Positions 45,032 to 53,309 of a DNA stretch of 64,000 bases are shown piece after piece; within the stretch, counting starts at the first letter, position 1; each line of letters opens with the position of its first letter. The position numbers and the translations under genes are program-made. The stretch spans positions 620,001-684,000 of the forward strand of contig NZ_CP046916.1 of the NCBI RefSeq assembly GCF_009789675.1, in the 5' to 3' direction. Source of the DNA: Paraburkholderia acidisoli. GTDB lineage: Bacteria > Pseudomonadota > Gammaproteobacteria > Burkholderiales > Burkholderiaceae. Below the pieces are notes generated by a model, which searched no databases, had not been told where the DNA came from, and was given only the letters and a program-made list of their open reading frames with translations.

Positions 45032-46195
45032 GCTGCCTCCAACATTCCGACATCGCAGCGATGCCGTTCAATTTCACCAAATTCGCGATGATGGACAATG
45101 CACTGCATGTCCCGACCCGCGCGATACCCATGCCCCGCGGCGTATGAATCCTGCGCCGCGAGAGTGCGAAATGACTCGCAGAGGACGCCCGGCAATTCCG
45201 TGACCGACTTTGAATGAATATGGCCTGTGTACCAATATCGATACAATGTTTCGCCCCAATCTTTCGCGCGATCACATGCCATGATGCCGCCGAGTTGGCC
45301 GTGTTTCGTCGTATCGCCATGAGTCGACCCGATCAAAACCTTGCCGAAACGGTAATACCAGTGTTTGGCAGGCCCAAGATCAACTTCTACACGGGATTCA
45401 TTTGAAGTAGGCCGACAGCGTAAATGCTAGCGACCAAATCGCGTGCGGATCGTGATTGCCGGGAATCGCCTTGACGACGACCCTTGCGTGCTTTTCAAGT
45501 GCGCGAAGAATGGCATGTCGGTATGTTTCGATGCCGACCTGCAATACCTTCACATACCGCGAATCAACATCGAGCGGGTTATGGTGTTGGGGCGTTCTAT
45601 TGGTGCCATCATCGGCATGGAATACGTCGCCGAGAAGGAGGAGAATTGCCGTTTCGGCAGGGGGCGCACTGGAAACTAAGCGATCAACCGCTCCAAGAGT
45701 CAATCTTCGCCCGATTTCGAGGTCAAACGCCTCCCCGCATTCCTTTGCCCAAACGTACAATCCCACATGAGGATCGCCGAACGGATAAACACACAGAAGG
45801 TCACCAAGTACACGTTTCGGTGATTCTGTAATTGGCGCCAATCCCCGAACATTTTCGGAGAGCACCGAGACGGCCTCGCGCACCAATTCTTCAGCTCGAT
45901 TATGGTCAACGGCGGACTTAACCCACTGGCCCCGCGGCTTACCTTCGTCGTCATAGTACGTCGAAACGCCCTGGACGCGGAATCCATCGGGCACTACGTG
46001 CGTCCAATCATGCTCGGGCGAATAGCCCATCTTGGCCGCTTTCTGCTGCAACGACACAATGGCATTCCCCACCGTCCCGCGCGAAACACCCAACGCGTCT
46101 GCGGCGGCTCGCTGGCTACCGTGCTTCTCGATCGCGTCCAGATATGCAATCTGACGCTCCGAAGCAAATTCGCGCAGCTTTTGATCGATTGCCAT
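45028..46195 (-). CDS. Calcineurin-like metallophosphoesterase with N-terminal HTH (frame-broken)
   Basis: About 388 residues, joining two frames at the T3 run 45401-45403 (FNESRVEVDLGPAKHWYYRF). N-terminus RQIAYLDAIEKHGSQRAAAD plus ALGVSRGTVGNAI is a helix-turn-helix. Metal motifs: GDPHVG, GDVFHADDG, GNHDPHA, STHGD and GHIHSK. This is the phage DNA-repair-exonuclease-like branch acting on DNA or nucleotides. Intact motif set argues the frame break is a sequence error. Confidence 0.8.
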
Positions 46196-46198
46196 AGG

Positions 46199-46411
46199 TC
46201 AGGAATTAAGCTGCGGACTAAACTCGCCGCATACCAGTTCGGGCGCGACAATTGGGAAGCTGCTACAGGGACAGCCTTCTTCGTAGTCGTATGTGACTGC
46301 GGGAGGATAGCGGCGGCACATCCATACGCCATTCAAATGCCAACTATGGCGACACGTTTTGCATGTCTCAGTCGGCTCCGCGACGATCTTTACCTGCTTC
46401 CGGGCAGCCAT
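46199..46411 (-). CDS. Zinc-ribbon-like small protein, 70 aa
   Basis: CKTCRHSWHLNGVWMCRRYP then GCPCSSFP: four or more Cys plus His in a rubredoxin-like spacing. Role unknown. Shares its start base with the next gene's stop. Confidence 0.65.
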   Translation of the reverse strand: MAARKQVKIVAEPTETCKTCRHSWHLNGVWMCRRYPPAVTYDYEEGCPCSSFPIVAPELVCGEFSPQLNS

Positions 46412-46533
46412 TACGGCACCAGCTTTCGTAATTCGTCTAGCCGCGCGGTCATGCTCGCCAGCAGCGCCGGATCGAGATTCCGAATGCGAATCAAGTCGGC
46501 CTCAATCGAGTCGATAATTTGCTGGACGTTCAT
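46411..46533 (-). CDS. Small helical protein, 40 aa
   Basis: MNVQQIIDSIEADLIRIRNL and onwards: one amphipathic helix pair. Coupled on both sides. Function unknown. Confidence 0.5.
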   Translation of the reverse strand: MNVQQIIDSIEADLIRIRNLDPALLASMTARLDELRKLVP

Positions 46534-46778
46534 GTGTTCTTCCCGGTTGAAGCGCCGGGACGATCCCCGTTGCGGAGAATGCGACTCGTGGATGGCTGAG
46601 CAGCCGAGTCGGCGAAGTCGGTGAATAAGGCCTCGGCGCGCTTGCGTGCGTCGCTCCACCCCGATTTGGCGTGGAGTGTGCCGCGTTTGCGTTGCCGCTC
46701 TTCCTGCGCCTGCTTACGCTCCAGAATAGCCATCGGATCGCCGTACATGTGCGATTCGAGAGGTTGAGAGCGTTTCAT
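46530..46778 (-). CDS. Hypothetical basic protein, 82 aa
   Basis: MKRSQPLESHMYGDPMAILE then ERKQAQEERQRKRGTLH; basic, likely nucleic-acid-associated. A terminator lies upstream (46789-46820), so this gene begins a new transcription segment or is attenuated. Confidence 0.55.
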   Translation of the reverse strand: MKRSQPLESHMYGDPMAILERKQAQEERQRKRGTLHAKSGWSDARKRAEALFTDFADSAAQPSTSRILRNGDRPGASTGKNT

Positions 46779-46788
46779 GGCGTAGAAA

Positions 46789-46820
46789 TGAAAAACCCGC
46801 TCGGCGCGAACCGGCGGGGT
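46789..46820 (-). terminator. Rho-independent terminator (minus strand)
   Basis: GCGGG/CCCGC stem (46796-46800 with 46814-46818) followed by T5 on the minus strand. Ends the segment with the NinX-like gene. Confidence 0.65.
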
Positions 46821-46888
46821 TGGAATTCTGTGTGGTTTGGACGTAGCTCGACGACCACGGATGTAAAGGTACACCAACTTTTCTGAGT

Positions 46889-47283
46889 TTACAAGCCCTG
46901 TATGAAAATATTTTCGTCCGGTACTTCTTTTCCGAATTTCGACACCACAAAGGCACGCATAGCCGCAATTAGCGGATCAACTCCGTATGAAGTCGCGTCC
47001 ATATCTCCCGTCGCGTAAGCCTTCCAATCAATCCCAGCCGGGATAATCCCAATACGCTCCCGCCCGATAATATCACCGCCGATTGTCCAATCCGATGACG
47101 GCCTCCATGCGGAGATAACATCTTCTCGGGCGATGCGCAGAGTTCCTTGTGCCGTTTTGAATATGCACGGAGCCATTTGCCCATCAAGAGCAAGTGCGGC
47201 CTCACGGGCGGTCTTGAATTCAATTCCCGATGCGCGAGCTACCCAGTAATCAAGAGTATCCCAGATACGAATTCCACTCTCAC
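46889..47283 (-). CDS. NinX-like (DUF2591) phage protein (frame-broken)
   Basis: YWVARASGIEF, then SSDWTIGGDIIGRERIGIIP and DPLIAAMRAFVVSKFGKEVP match the DUF2591/NinX pattern. No Met start exists in that frame; the GTG at 47283 (GTGA overlap, VRVEFVSGILL) joins it with one base missing near 47250, giving 131 aa. Role of NinX is not settled. Confidence 0.6.
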
Positions 47284-47684
47284 GCTGCCTCCGCACTAAT
47301 CTTGATAAGCCCACGCGCGACAAACTTGGGGTAGAGCGCCTCCTTGGCTTGCTGGAAGAAGATGTGGATTTCTTCCTTTGAGAATCGCTCGCTCTTGAAT
47401 ACGTCATAGCCAATGCGCTTGTTGCGAAGCGTCGTTTGCAGGCCCGCACGCTGTTGCCACGTCAACCCCTCCACGAGCGCGTCAACGGTTTCGCCATTCC
47501 GCTTCCAGATTTTCAAATCAGAGATTGCCGCGGCTTCGTCAGCCGAAAGCCTATCCACCGGGAGCTGATAGGCGCGACAGGTTGAGTCGCAACGCGGCAA
47601 GCCCAAACGGACTGCATACACCTCCTGCCAGCGGTGCGAGGACACTAACAGGTCATCGACGAGATTCGATTCGTCCAGCGTCAT
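47280..47684 (-). CDS. Hypothetical protein, 134 aa
   Basis: MTLDESNLVDDLLVSSHRWQ to GLIKISAEAA. Charged and helical (RFSKEEIHIFFQQAKEALYP). No family recognised. Begins a leftward run after a 110-bp gap (47685-47795) where I see nothing besides AT-rich intergenic DNA. Confidence 0.6.
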   Translation of the reverse strand: MTLDESNLVDDLLVSSHRWQEVYAVRLGLPRCDSTCRAYQLPVDRLSADEAAAISDLKIWKRNGETVDALVEGLTWQQRAGLQTTLRNKRIGYDVFKSERFSKEEIHIFFQQAKEALYPKFVARGLIKISAEAA

Positions 47685-47795
47685 TTCCTTCTCCCAGCAG
47701 GGGCGAATGCGCCCAAAGATTAGCGATCTGACAATGCTTAAGCATCCTAATTATATAGCGAATTCAATGCCTTGCGTTGCCGATCACCCTCTTAC

Positions 47796-48059
47796 TTAGT
47801 AAAGATTTTCGGAGTAAAGAGTTCCGCCGTTTGTGTCATCGCCACCAACGCGACGAATGATCTGACCGGCTTCTTCGGCGATGCACCACGCAGCATGACG
47901 GTCAACAAATTCGCCTTTGTTCGTGATGAATCCTTGCTCCACCGGATCACCTTCCGTATCGAGCATGTTGGTCATGAAAGCATCCCAATGACGGATACCA
48001 AGCACGATTTGGCCAGTGAAGCGCTTGCGGTTTGCCGCGCATACGATTCGACGAATCAC
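47796..48059 (-). CDS. Hypothetical protein, 87 aa
   Basis: GTG start overlapping the previous TGA. IRRIVCAANRKRFTGQIVLG then RHWDAFM is the start of a common phage protein with an ASNRVGxRHWD-like pattern; the end CIAEEAGQIIRRVGGDDTNG supports this. Function unknown. Confidence 0.65.
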   Translation of the reverse strand: MIRRIVCAANRKRFTGQIVLGIRHWDAFMTNMLDTEGDPVEQGFITNKGEFVDRHAAWCIAEEAGQIIRRVGGDDTNGGTLYSENLY

Positions 48060-48244
48060 TTCCCATCCGCATCGTGAATGCACACGAAATCGACGTGTTG
48101 ATAGGTATCGTGCAATTTCTGCTCGACGGACTGCCCAGCAGTCTGACACGCGTTCTGTTGATAGAAACGCGCGCTTGTGATGGCGATGTCGTCGTTGTGC
48201 GACATCATACCGGCGTGAATCATTACCAGGAGAATCCAGTTCAT
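48056..48244 (-). CDS. Small exported or membrane protein, 62 aa
   Basis: A short hydrophobic start MNWILLVMIHAGMM is followed by a polar part with two Cys (QQNACQTAGQ and FVCIHDADGK). Looks like a single-pass or secreted peptide. Coupled to the gene after it. Confidence 0.55.
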   Translation of the reverse strand: MNWILLVMIHAGMMSHNDDIAITSARFYQQNACQTAGQSVEQKLHDTYQHVDFVCIHDADGK

Positions 48245-48260
48245 ACGGCTTCCTTTTCAA

Positions 48261-48680
48261 TTAGGTTGATGCCAATTTTCTAGTCCTGACAGGCTCCCAC
48301 TCCGCGTAGGCAAGATCGAATACAAGCCTCTTTTCTGCGCGCGTAGCCGATCCTTGGTCCAGCCACCTATGGCACCAGAAACACCCTGGCACAGTCTTTT
48401 CGTGACTAGATTTGATTCCCATGCCCTTGCCGGATGCCAAACTATTGTCGTGGCATGGAACAACCGTCTCGTCGGCAGGAACGCGCCAGCATTCGGACGC
48501 CACGCGCAAGTAGCAATCGGCCCCGCGGCACGCTTCAAGATACTTCGACCCCTCCGCGACGGTCGGCTTCTTAACGCGCCGCTTCATCTCGCTTCTTTTA
48601 AGTTGCTGTTTCGCCGTAGCGAGGGGCCATGCGCTTCGTTTGAGAGGCGTTTTGCGAGGGCCGAATGATGAGCGTTTCAT
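48261..48680 (-). CDS. DUF1364 nuclease-like protein
   Basis: 139 residues. CRGADCYLRVASECW, CHDNSLASGKGMGIKSSH and GCFWCHRWLDQG are the conserved blocks of DUF1364, an HNH-related zinc protein found near replication and recombination genes. Basic N-terminus suggests DNA binding. Confidence 0.8.
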   Translation of the reverse strand: MKRSSFGPRKTPLKRSAWPLATAKQQLKRSEMKRRVKKPTVAEGSKYLEACRGADCYLRVASECWRVPADETVVPCHDNSLASGKGMGIKSSHEKTVPGCFWCHRWLDQGSATRAEKRLVFDLAYAEWEPVRTRKLAST

Positions 48681-48874
48681 TCGCTCCGCTCCGATTTTAT
48701 GGGCCGAAATTTAAATGCGAACGCCCACGGCCCAACTATCAAACGCCAACACGATCCGTCCTTCATGATGAGATGCGACAGAGATATCACGTGGTATAGA
48801 CGGCTGCGACTTTTGCGCGTGCGGTCATACCAAATCTTCTTCCCGCCGTGACCGGTAGCCTTTCGAATTATCAT
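48677..48874 (-). CDS. Hypothetical basic protein, 65 aa
   Basis: MIIRKATGHGGKKIWYDRTR and an end FAFKFRPIKSERSE. Basic, maybe nucleic-acid-binding. Overlaps both neighbours. Confidence 0.55.
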   Translation of the reverse strand: MIIRKATGHGGKKIWYDRTRKSRSRLYHVISLSHLIMKDGSCWRLIVGPWAFAFKFRPIKSERSE

Positions 48875-48999
48875 TTCCTCACCTTGCAATCAAAGACCTT
48901 CGAGCCGACCAAGAAAGAGCCCATAAGGTTGCATTCAGCGGAAACGGTGGAATAGGCTAGTACCCATGCTACAAAGAAAATTGCAGCGCCTCGGATCAT
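48871..48999 (-). CDS. Small secreted-type protein, 42 aa
   Basis: MIRGAAIFFVAWVLAYSTVS then AECNLMGSFL: signal-peptide-like N-terminus and two Cys in the mature part. AGGAGG lies 6 nt upstream. Function unknown. Confidence 0.55.
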   Translation of the reverse strand: MIRGAAIFFVAWVLAYSTVSAECNLMGSFLVGSKVFDCKVRK

Positions 49000-49117
49000 T
49001 TCGACCTCCTAAAGCCGACAGCAAATCCTTGCGCGATTGCGGCCACGCAAAGATAAGCGATATATCCCAAAATGCCGTCAAAATTGGATGCTCACCCATG
49101 AATTGCCAGCCGTTCAT
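48996..49117 (-). CDS. Small membrane protein, about 40 aa (frame-broken)
   Basis: MNGWQFMGEHPILTAF then, with one T added at the A4 run 49069-49072, LGYIAYLCVAAIAQGFAVGF and RRSK. Single hydrophobic helix; coupled to both neighbours. Confidence 0.5.
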
Positions 49118-49458
49118 AACGTTCTCGCTTCGGCGCGCTTCGTCGCCTCAATGGTCCGCCATGCCTCAATCTTTGCTTCGGCTGCCGTGATAAGCCAGCG
49201 GAGTCTTTCCTCCTCAGCGGTCGCGGTTTGCAATGCCTCCAGAACCTCGATGTATTCAGGATCGGCGTAGGCTTCGCGCTCCTGCATCGCAGCAGTCTTG
49301 TGGCCTTTAAGCTCCGCCGATCGCATCAAAAGTGCCTTCTTGCTCTTGCGAAAGTTCTCTAGATATACGCGCTGAGCTTTGGCTTGTGCGTATTCCGGTG
49401 CGTTGTCGCGGATAAAATCCAGACAACGGAAGATGTTCAGTTCGCTATCGTCGCTCAT
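49114..49458 (-). CDS. Hypothetical helical protein, 114 aa
   Basis: MSDDSELNIFRCLDFIRDNA, then YLENFRKSKKALLMRSAELK and a coiled C-terminus. This pattern (RDxAPxYAQAKAxRVYLExxRKSxKA) occurs in many phage early regions. Function unknown. Confidence 0.7.
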   Translation of the reverse strand: MSDDSELNIFRCLDFIRDNAPEYAQAKAQRVYLENFRKSKKALLMRSAELKGHKTAAMQEREAYADPEYIEVLEALQTATAEEERLRWLITAAEAKIEAWRTIEATKRAEARTL

Positions 49459-49615
49459 CCCATTCTCCCCAGCGCGAACGCACAAACAGTCACCAGACAA
49501 CATACCCACCATGTGCCCGATTCAGGTCCGATTCGGCGGCATGTCAGCGACAGAAGTAGCACCATTATTAGGGCAGCCAAGAGAGGCCGGTCAGTGCGAA
49601 GTTGGAGGTAATCAT
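49455..49615 (-). CDS. Small two-helix membrane protein, about 53 aa (frame-broken)
   Basis: MITSNFALTGLSWLP continues LIMVLLLSLTC and TWWVCCLVTVCAFALGRMG if G3 (49571-49573) is G4. Hydrophobic throughout. Coupled at both ends (ATGA). Confidence 0.5.
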
Positions 49616-49797
49616 TTCACACCCACATAGCACTCACGCATACAGACCGGGCAGTTGTGCCGAAGAACATCGCCATCTCGCTGGTTCGAGATGTATTGGC
49701 ATTCGCGCTGCGTAGCCTCAAAAACCGTTTTGCAGCGAGTGCATTGGAACGTATAGGCACGTTCTTCAGGGATTTGACCGCGAGTGATGATTTTCAA
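49612..49797 (-). CDS. Zinc-ribbon-like protein, 61 aa
   Basis: FQCTRCKTVFEATQRECQYI then HNCPVCMRECY: two CxxC pairs. Role unknown, probably nucleic-acid binding. Confidence 0.6.
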   Translation of the reverse strand: MKIITRGQIPEERAYTFQCTRCKTVFEATQRECQYISNQRDGDVLRHNCPVCMRECYVGVK

Positions 49798-49979
49798 GCG
49801 GCCTCCTTATTTCCCGCAGCCCAGAATTCGGCGGTCGCCAACTCAAGCAGCGTGCCAACGGTTTCCTCGATCTTGTAAAGGATTTGCATCGCCTCTCTAG
49901 AAACAAATCCCTTTGCACTCGCTTCTTCGAGCTTCGATTGCAATTGCCCAATCTTCACCACCAGCTCAGCACTCTGCAT
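49794..49979 (-). CDS. Small coiled-coil protein, 61 aa
   Basis: MQSAELVVKIGQLQSKLEEA and onwards, heptad-like throughout, ending GNKEAA. Overlaps the gene upstream by 14 nt. Confidence 0.6.
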   Translation of the reverse strand: MQSAELVVKIGQLQSKLEEASAKGFVSREAMQILYKIEETVGTLLELATAEFWAAGNKEAA

Positions 49980-50157
49980 CTTGACCTCTCCATTTCACGT
50001 TTTGATTTGCCAGCGCCCAGCCATTCGGGCAGTCGCGCCATGTTTCGCCGTCAAACCACATTCGCCACTCGTAGATCCAGCCGCCATCGAATACCTCAGC
50101 CTCGTAATAGCCAACTCGGACAGGCTTTTGATTCGGCTCGTACCAGTCGGTCTTCAC
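49966..50157 (-). CDS. Trp-rich small protein, 63 aa
   Basis: WYEPNQKPVRVGYYEAEVFD, WIYEWRMWFDGETW and WRGQ. Paralogue of the N-terminal half of the plus-strand protein at 4901-5251. Function unknown. Confidence 0.65.
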   Translation of the reverse strand: MKTDWYEPNQKPVRVGYYEAEVFDGGWIYEWRMWFDGETWRDCPNGWALANQNVKWRGQDAEC

Positions 50158-50339
50158 GCTGCTTCCTTTTTGTCGTCATTCGTTGATTGAGCGGCTAGGG
50201 CGCGACGCTGCGCTTCCTGCAAGATGCGAGCGAATTTGTCGTGTCCGCAGAAGATGCCGTTGTCGGCCATGATGGTCAGCATCTCCCGGTGAGTCATTCC
50301 AACGACTAACTCGGTAGGTTCTTTGAGGGGCTTGGTCAT
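50154..50339 (-). CDS. Hypothetical protein, 61 aa
   Basis: MTKPLKEPTELVVGMTHREM; soluble, ends DDKKEAA. Coupled by ATGA overlap on both sides. Confidence 0.6.
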   Translation of the reverse strand: MTKPLKEPTELVVGMTHREMLTIMADNGIFCGHDKFARILQEAQRRALAAQSTNDDKKEAA

Positions 50340-50578
50340 TTCATCTCCAGCATCGCGCCTTTAATCGATTCCTTTATTGCTTCCTCAATCGGGACGTACT
50401 TTTCGGCATCCCAATAACCGTCGTATGTGTAACATCCGCTCGGATCGCGAACCGTGATGTACCAGCGCTCATCGTCAACGCGCTTTACCCAAATCTGATG
50501 ACTGTCCCACTCGCCGAAGAATTCGTTCGGTTCGTTGATATCGACGGTGCCTTCGTCGAGGATTTTTTGTAGGGTCAT
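50336..50578 (-). CDS. Hypothetical acidic protein, 80 aa
   Basis: Rich in Trp, Tyr and acidic residues (WDSHQIWVKRVDDERWYITV). No known motif. Part of the coupled run. Confidence 0.6.
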   Translation of the reverse strand: MTLQKILDEGTVDINEPNEFFGEWDSHQIWVKRVDDERWYITVRDPSGCYTYDGYWDAEKYVPIEEAIKESIKGAMLEMK

Positions 50579-51222
50579 GCCGCCTCCTTCAGATCGTCAA
50601 CATCCATTGATTGCTGATAGATTCTTGACGGCAACGTCGCCAAACTTTTTTCGTCTGCGACACGCGCCCCGAAGAGGGCGGCTGTGAGCGGATCACGATT
50701 CGGAGTGGAAGATTTCGTAGCGGCTTTCTTTCCCCGCTTTTCCTCGTATCGCGCACGATGAAGCTTCATTTTTTCGCTGCGCACTTCCGGAGATTCCGGC
50801 TCCGGATATGACGCATCGGGCTTATTGCCGAACGCCCAGATACGCGTTCTACTGCCGCCATTTTTCCCGATGTCATAGTCACAGATATAGACCTTTTTAT
50901 TTTGATGGAAGCATTCTAGGACGTGATCAATCGTGACTTGCGATAGACCAGTCTTGATTACGAGAAGAGAGGTAGTGGCTTGCTTCGACTCGCGAAGTGC
51001 GACACTAATTGCCTCTACGTTCTCAGGCTTGTGAGGGAGGTTCAGTGAAGTCTTCGAGCGTCGTTTAAAGACTGGCAATTTCGCCCAGTCCGATTGCCTC
51101 ATCACGAATGGGGTATGTCGCGGTTTTTTGCACACTACGTATCCAGGAATCTCGGCGACAAAATGAAGCCGCTCTTTGCGATACAAGCGAGTACGAATGT
51201 CCACAGCTACTGTCGGGTTCAT
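50575..51222 (-). CDS. Hypothetical DNA-associated protein, 215 aa
   Basis: Basic. Contains a winged-helix-like block KTGLSQVTIDHVLECFHQ and then KKVYICDYDIGKNGGSRTRI and IWAFGNKPDA, suggesting a helix-turn-helix domain (residues about 95-150), and a basic C-terminal linker. Placed between a nuclease and small ORFs. Could be a replication accessory or regulator. Confidence 0.55.
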   Translation of the reverse strand: MNPTVAVDIRTRLYRKERLHFVAEIPGYVVCKKPRHTPFVMRQSDWAKLPVFKRRSKTSLNLPHKPENVEAISVALRESKQATTSLLVIKTGLSQVTIDHVLECFHQNKKVYICDYDIGKNGGSRTRIWAFGNKPDASYPEPESPEVRSEKMKLHRARYEEKRGKKAATKSSTPNRDPLTAALFGARVADEKSLATLPSRIYQQSMDVDDLKEAA

Positions 51223-51632
51223 GCTGCCTCCTTCAAATTTGCGATCTCACGGGCGACTGCGGCCCATGCGGCAATGCTTCCTTCGATGGCCCATTCGTAG
51301 CGCAGCCAATTTTCAGCAGTGTTCACGCCGAGTTGCTGGCCGAGCGCCCACACTGCGCGCCATTCGTCGCGGTCCTTGCGATAGAAAAGGACGGGTAGCG
51401 CTTTTTCGCTCGTTGCTTGCATCGTTGCTTGCAACCACCAATCGGAGACTTCGCCGCGCGTTGCCGTAGCGTGTCGCTTCACTTCGATGCACCAACCGGG
51501 GACGCCTTCAAGATCAGATTCGCCATCGAGTTGTCGAACCTTGCGGCGAACAGTCCAGCCAGTCAGGTCGGAGACGATCAACGCAATCTCACGCTCGCCG
51601 GTCTTTCCTTTGTTACGCGACTTCAATCCCAT
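51219..51632 (-). CDS. PD-(D/E)xK nuclease, Holliday junction resolvase/VRR-NUC-like
   Basis: 137 residues. Catalytic pattern: Glu in GEREIAL, Asp in GESDLEG, and IEVKRH (E-x-K). Small size and phage replication context suggest a resolvase-type enzyme for branched DNA. Coupled to the gene after it. Confidence 0.75.
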   Translation of the reverse strand: MGLKSRNKGKTGEREIALIVSDLTGWTVRRKVRQLDGESDLEGVPGWCIEVKRHATATRGEVSDWWLQATMQATSEKALPVLFYRKDRDEWRAVWALGQQLGVNTAENWLRYEWAIEGSIAAWAAVAREIANLKEAA

Positions 51633-51684
51633 TTCGCACTCCTATGCATATCTGTTACTTGTTGGCCCATCGAGTTATCTCCGT

Positions 51685-51942
51685 TTAGACGTCTACCGTA
51701 TCCGCTAATTCGCCCACGTAAGGGTGGGGTATTCCGTGCGTCGCGCAATACACCGCCAATCCTTCGCCGCCACTAGCTGCGTAACCTGTTCGATGGGCCT
51801 GCGCGAGCGATGCAAGGTAATGGCTAAATTCGTTCGGCGACTCCCGAAGTGCGGCCTTTACGTGATCTTTCATCCATTCTTGCCACTCGTAATACCAAGC
51901 GAGATATTTCAAATCCTGAAGAAGTTGGGGAGAGATGCGCAT
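51685..51942 (-). CDS. Hypothetical protein, 85 aa
   Basis: MRISPQLLQDLKYLAWYYEW; helical start and GIPHPYVGEL near the end. Touches the helicase stop. Function unknown. Confidence 0.55.
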   Translation of the reverse strand: MRISPQLLQDLKYLAWYYEWQEWMKDHVKAALRESPNEFSHYLASLAQAHRTGYAASGGEGLAVYCATHGIPHPYVGELADTVDV

Positions 51943-52900
51943 TAGAAGCTCTCAAGATCAACCGATTCGCCGTCAACCGGATATTTCCTCGGCAACTGCC
52001 CACGGTTTTCAACGTATTGCATTGATGGACCGTCAAACCAAAGCCCGAACACGCCTTCGTAATCGCCGTTGCGCTGCTTTTCGAGAGACAGGTAGCAATC
52101 CGGCTCGCCCATCACCAAATCGGCCTCTTCGCGCTTTAGTTTCAGTTTTTCGCTGCCAACCGCTTCCTTGCGCTTGTTGCGCCACACGATGAAAAGATTG
52201 TCGGCAAGGTCGGTAATCGAACCGCTGCCCTTAACATCGAACTTGCCGGGCCGGTCGTATTCACTGCCACCTTTCTTCACGTGAGCAATCAGGTGAATGT
52301 GCGCGCCGGTATCGTGAGCAATGGCCGTCAGCGAATTCACGAAATCCTTTTGCCCGTTGTAGTCATCGTCTCCGGCACGCACTTCATCAGGTTGTCGATG
52401 ACGAAGTGTTGAATGTGGTAGTTGTCCACGGCGTACCGAATCACAGCGAGCATCTTTTGCGGCTTGACGCTACCGGTGTGGTCATAGAGCCACAGACGGT
52501 TATCAGTCCAGCTATGCAGGCTACGAATGAACTCCTGAGAAGGGCGCGCATCTCCGGCAGCCTGCTTGCTCATGCGCAGCATCGTCTTTTCTGGCTTCAT
52601 TTCCAGCGAAGCTATGCAGACGCGTTGATCCTGCATACACAGGTCAAGCGCCACCTGGCTCGTGAGCATCGACTTGCCGTGGCCGTTAATGCCGCCCCAG
52701 ATCGTGACCTCCGAACCGCGAAACGCAAACCGGCCCTCGGTTTTTTGCCAGCCCAACTGAATATCCGGCACCGTCGCGCGCGTATATAGCGCGTCGATGA
52801 CGCCTTGCGACCATTCGCTGGCAGGGCGGATCTTATGAACGTCCTCCGGCTCGGACATGTAGTCCGACAGGTTGATTTTTTCTCCGTCGATGACTCTCAT
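51942..52900 (-). CDS. DnaB-like replicative helicase/ATPase (frame-broken)
   Basis: About 319 residues. Walker A GGINGHGKS and a Walker B region FVIDNLM, then AGDDDYNGQKDFVNSL after one base added near 52375, LIAHVKKGG (arginine or sensor region) and GSGSITDLADNLFIVWRNKR. RecA-fold helicase core without a long N-terminal domain, as in phage T7-like or Twinkle-related helicases. It would unwind DNA at the phage origin, which may lie in the upstream gene. Confidence 0.8.
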
Positions 52901-52901
52901 T

Positions 52902-53309
52902 TCAGAAGCCCATTTTCAAAAATTCACGTTCTTGCCAACTGAACCATGGCATCAGTTCGATATTCATCGTCCTGCCGCGTGCACGCTTGCAAAGTTCAGC
53001 AATGTCGGCGGGGTAATCGAAATACACACCAGCGCCGCTTTTGCGATCCACATCCCACAACGAGAGAGACTTAGGCCGCTCGTTGCGGATTGCCTTCAGC
53101 GAAGCCGCGACAGCCTGTCCGCGACGCGCGAACGCAATCAGGTCAAGCCCAACCGTCCAGCGCCAGTCGTAATCGCGATCCGGGCGCGCATACACCGTGA
53201 AACCGTTGTCCTCGTTCGCGATGCGGCCGATGAACGAGACAAGCACCCAAGCGGCAGGTTGTTTGCCTTGTTCGCGCAGGGCGGCGATCTGGGAAGCGTT
53301 GGCAGCCAT
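52902..53309 (-). CDS. Hypothetical replication-region protein, 135 aa
   Basis: Starts MAANASQIAALREQGKQPAA (or one Met earlier). Contains AWVLVSFIGRIANEDNGFTV and KAIRNERPKSLSLWDVDRKS. Between initiator and helicase, where helicase loaders usually lie, but it has no ATPase motif. Confidence 0.6.
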   Translation of the reverse strand: MAANASQIAALREQGKQPAAWVLVSFIGRIANEDNGFTVYARPDRDYDWRWTVGLDLIAFARRGQAVAASLKAIRNERPKSLSLWDVDRKSGAGVYFDYPADIAELCKRARGRTMNIELMPWFSWQEREFLKMGF

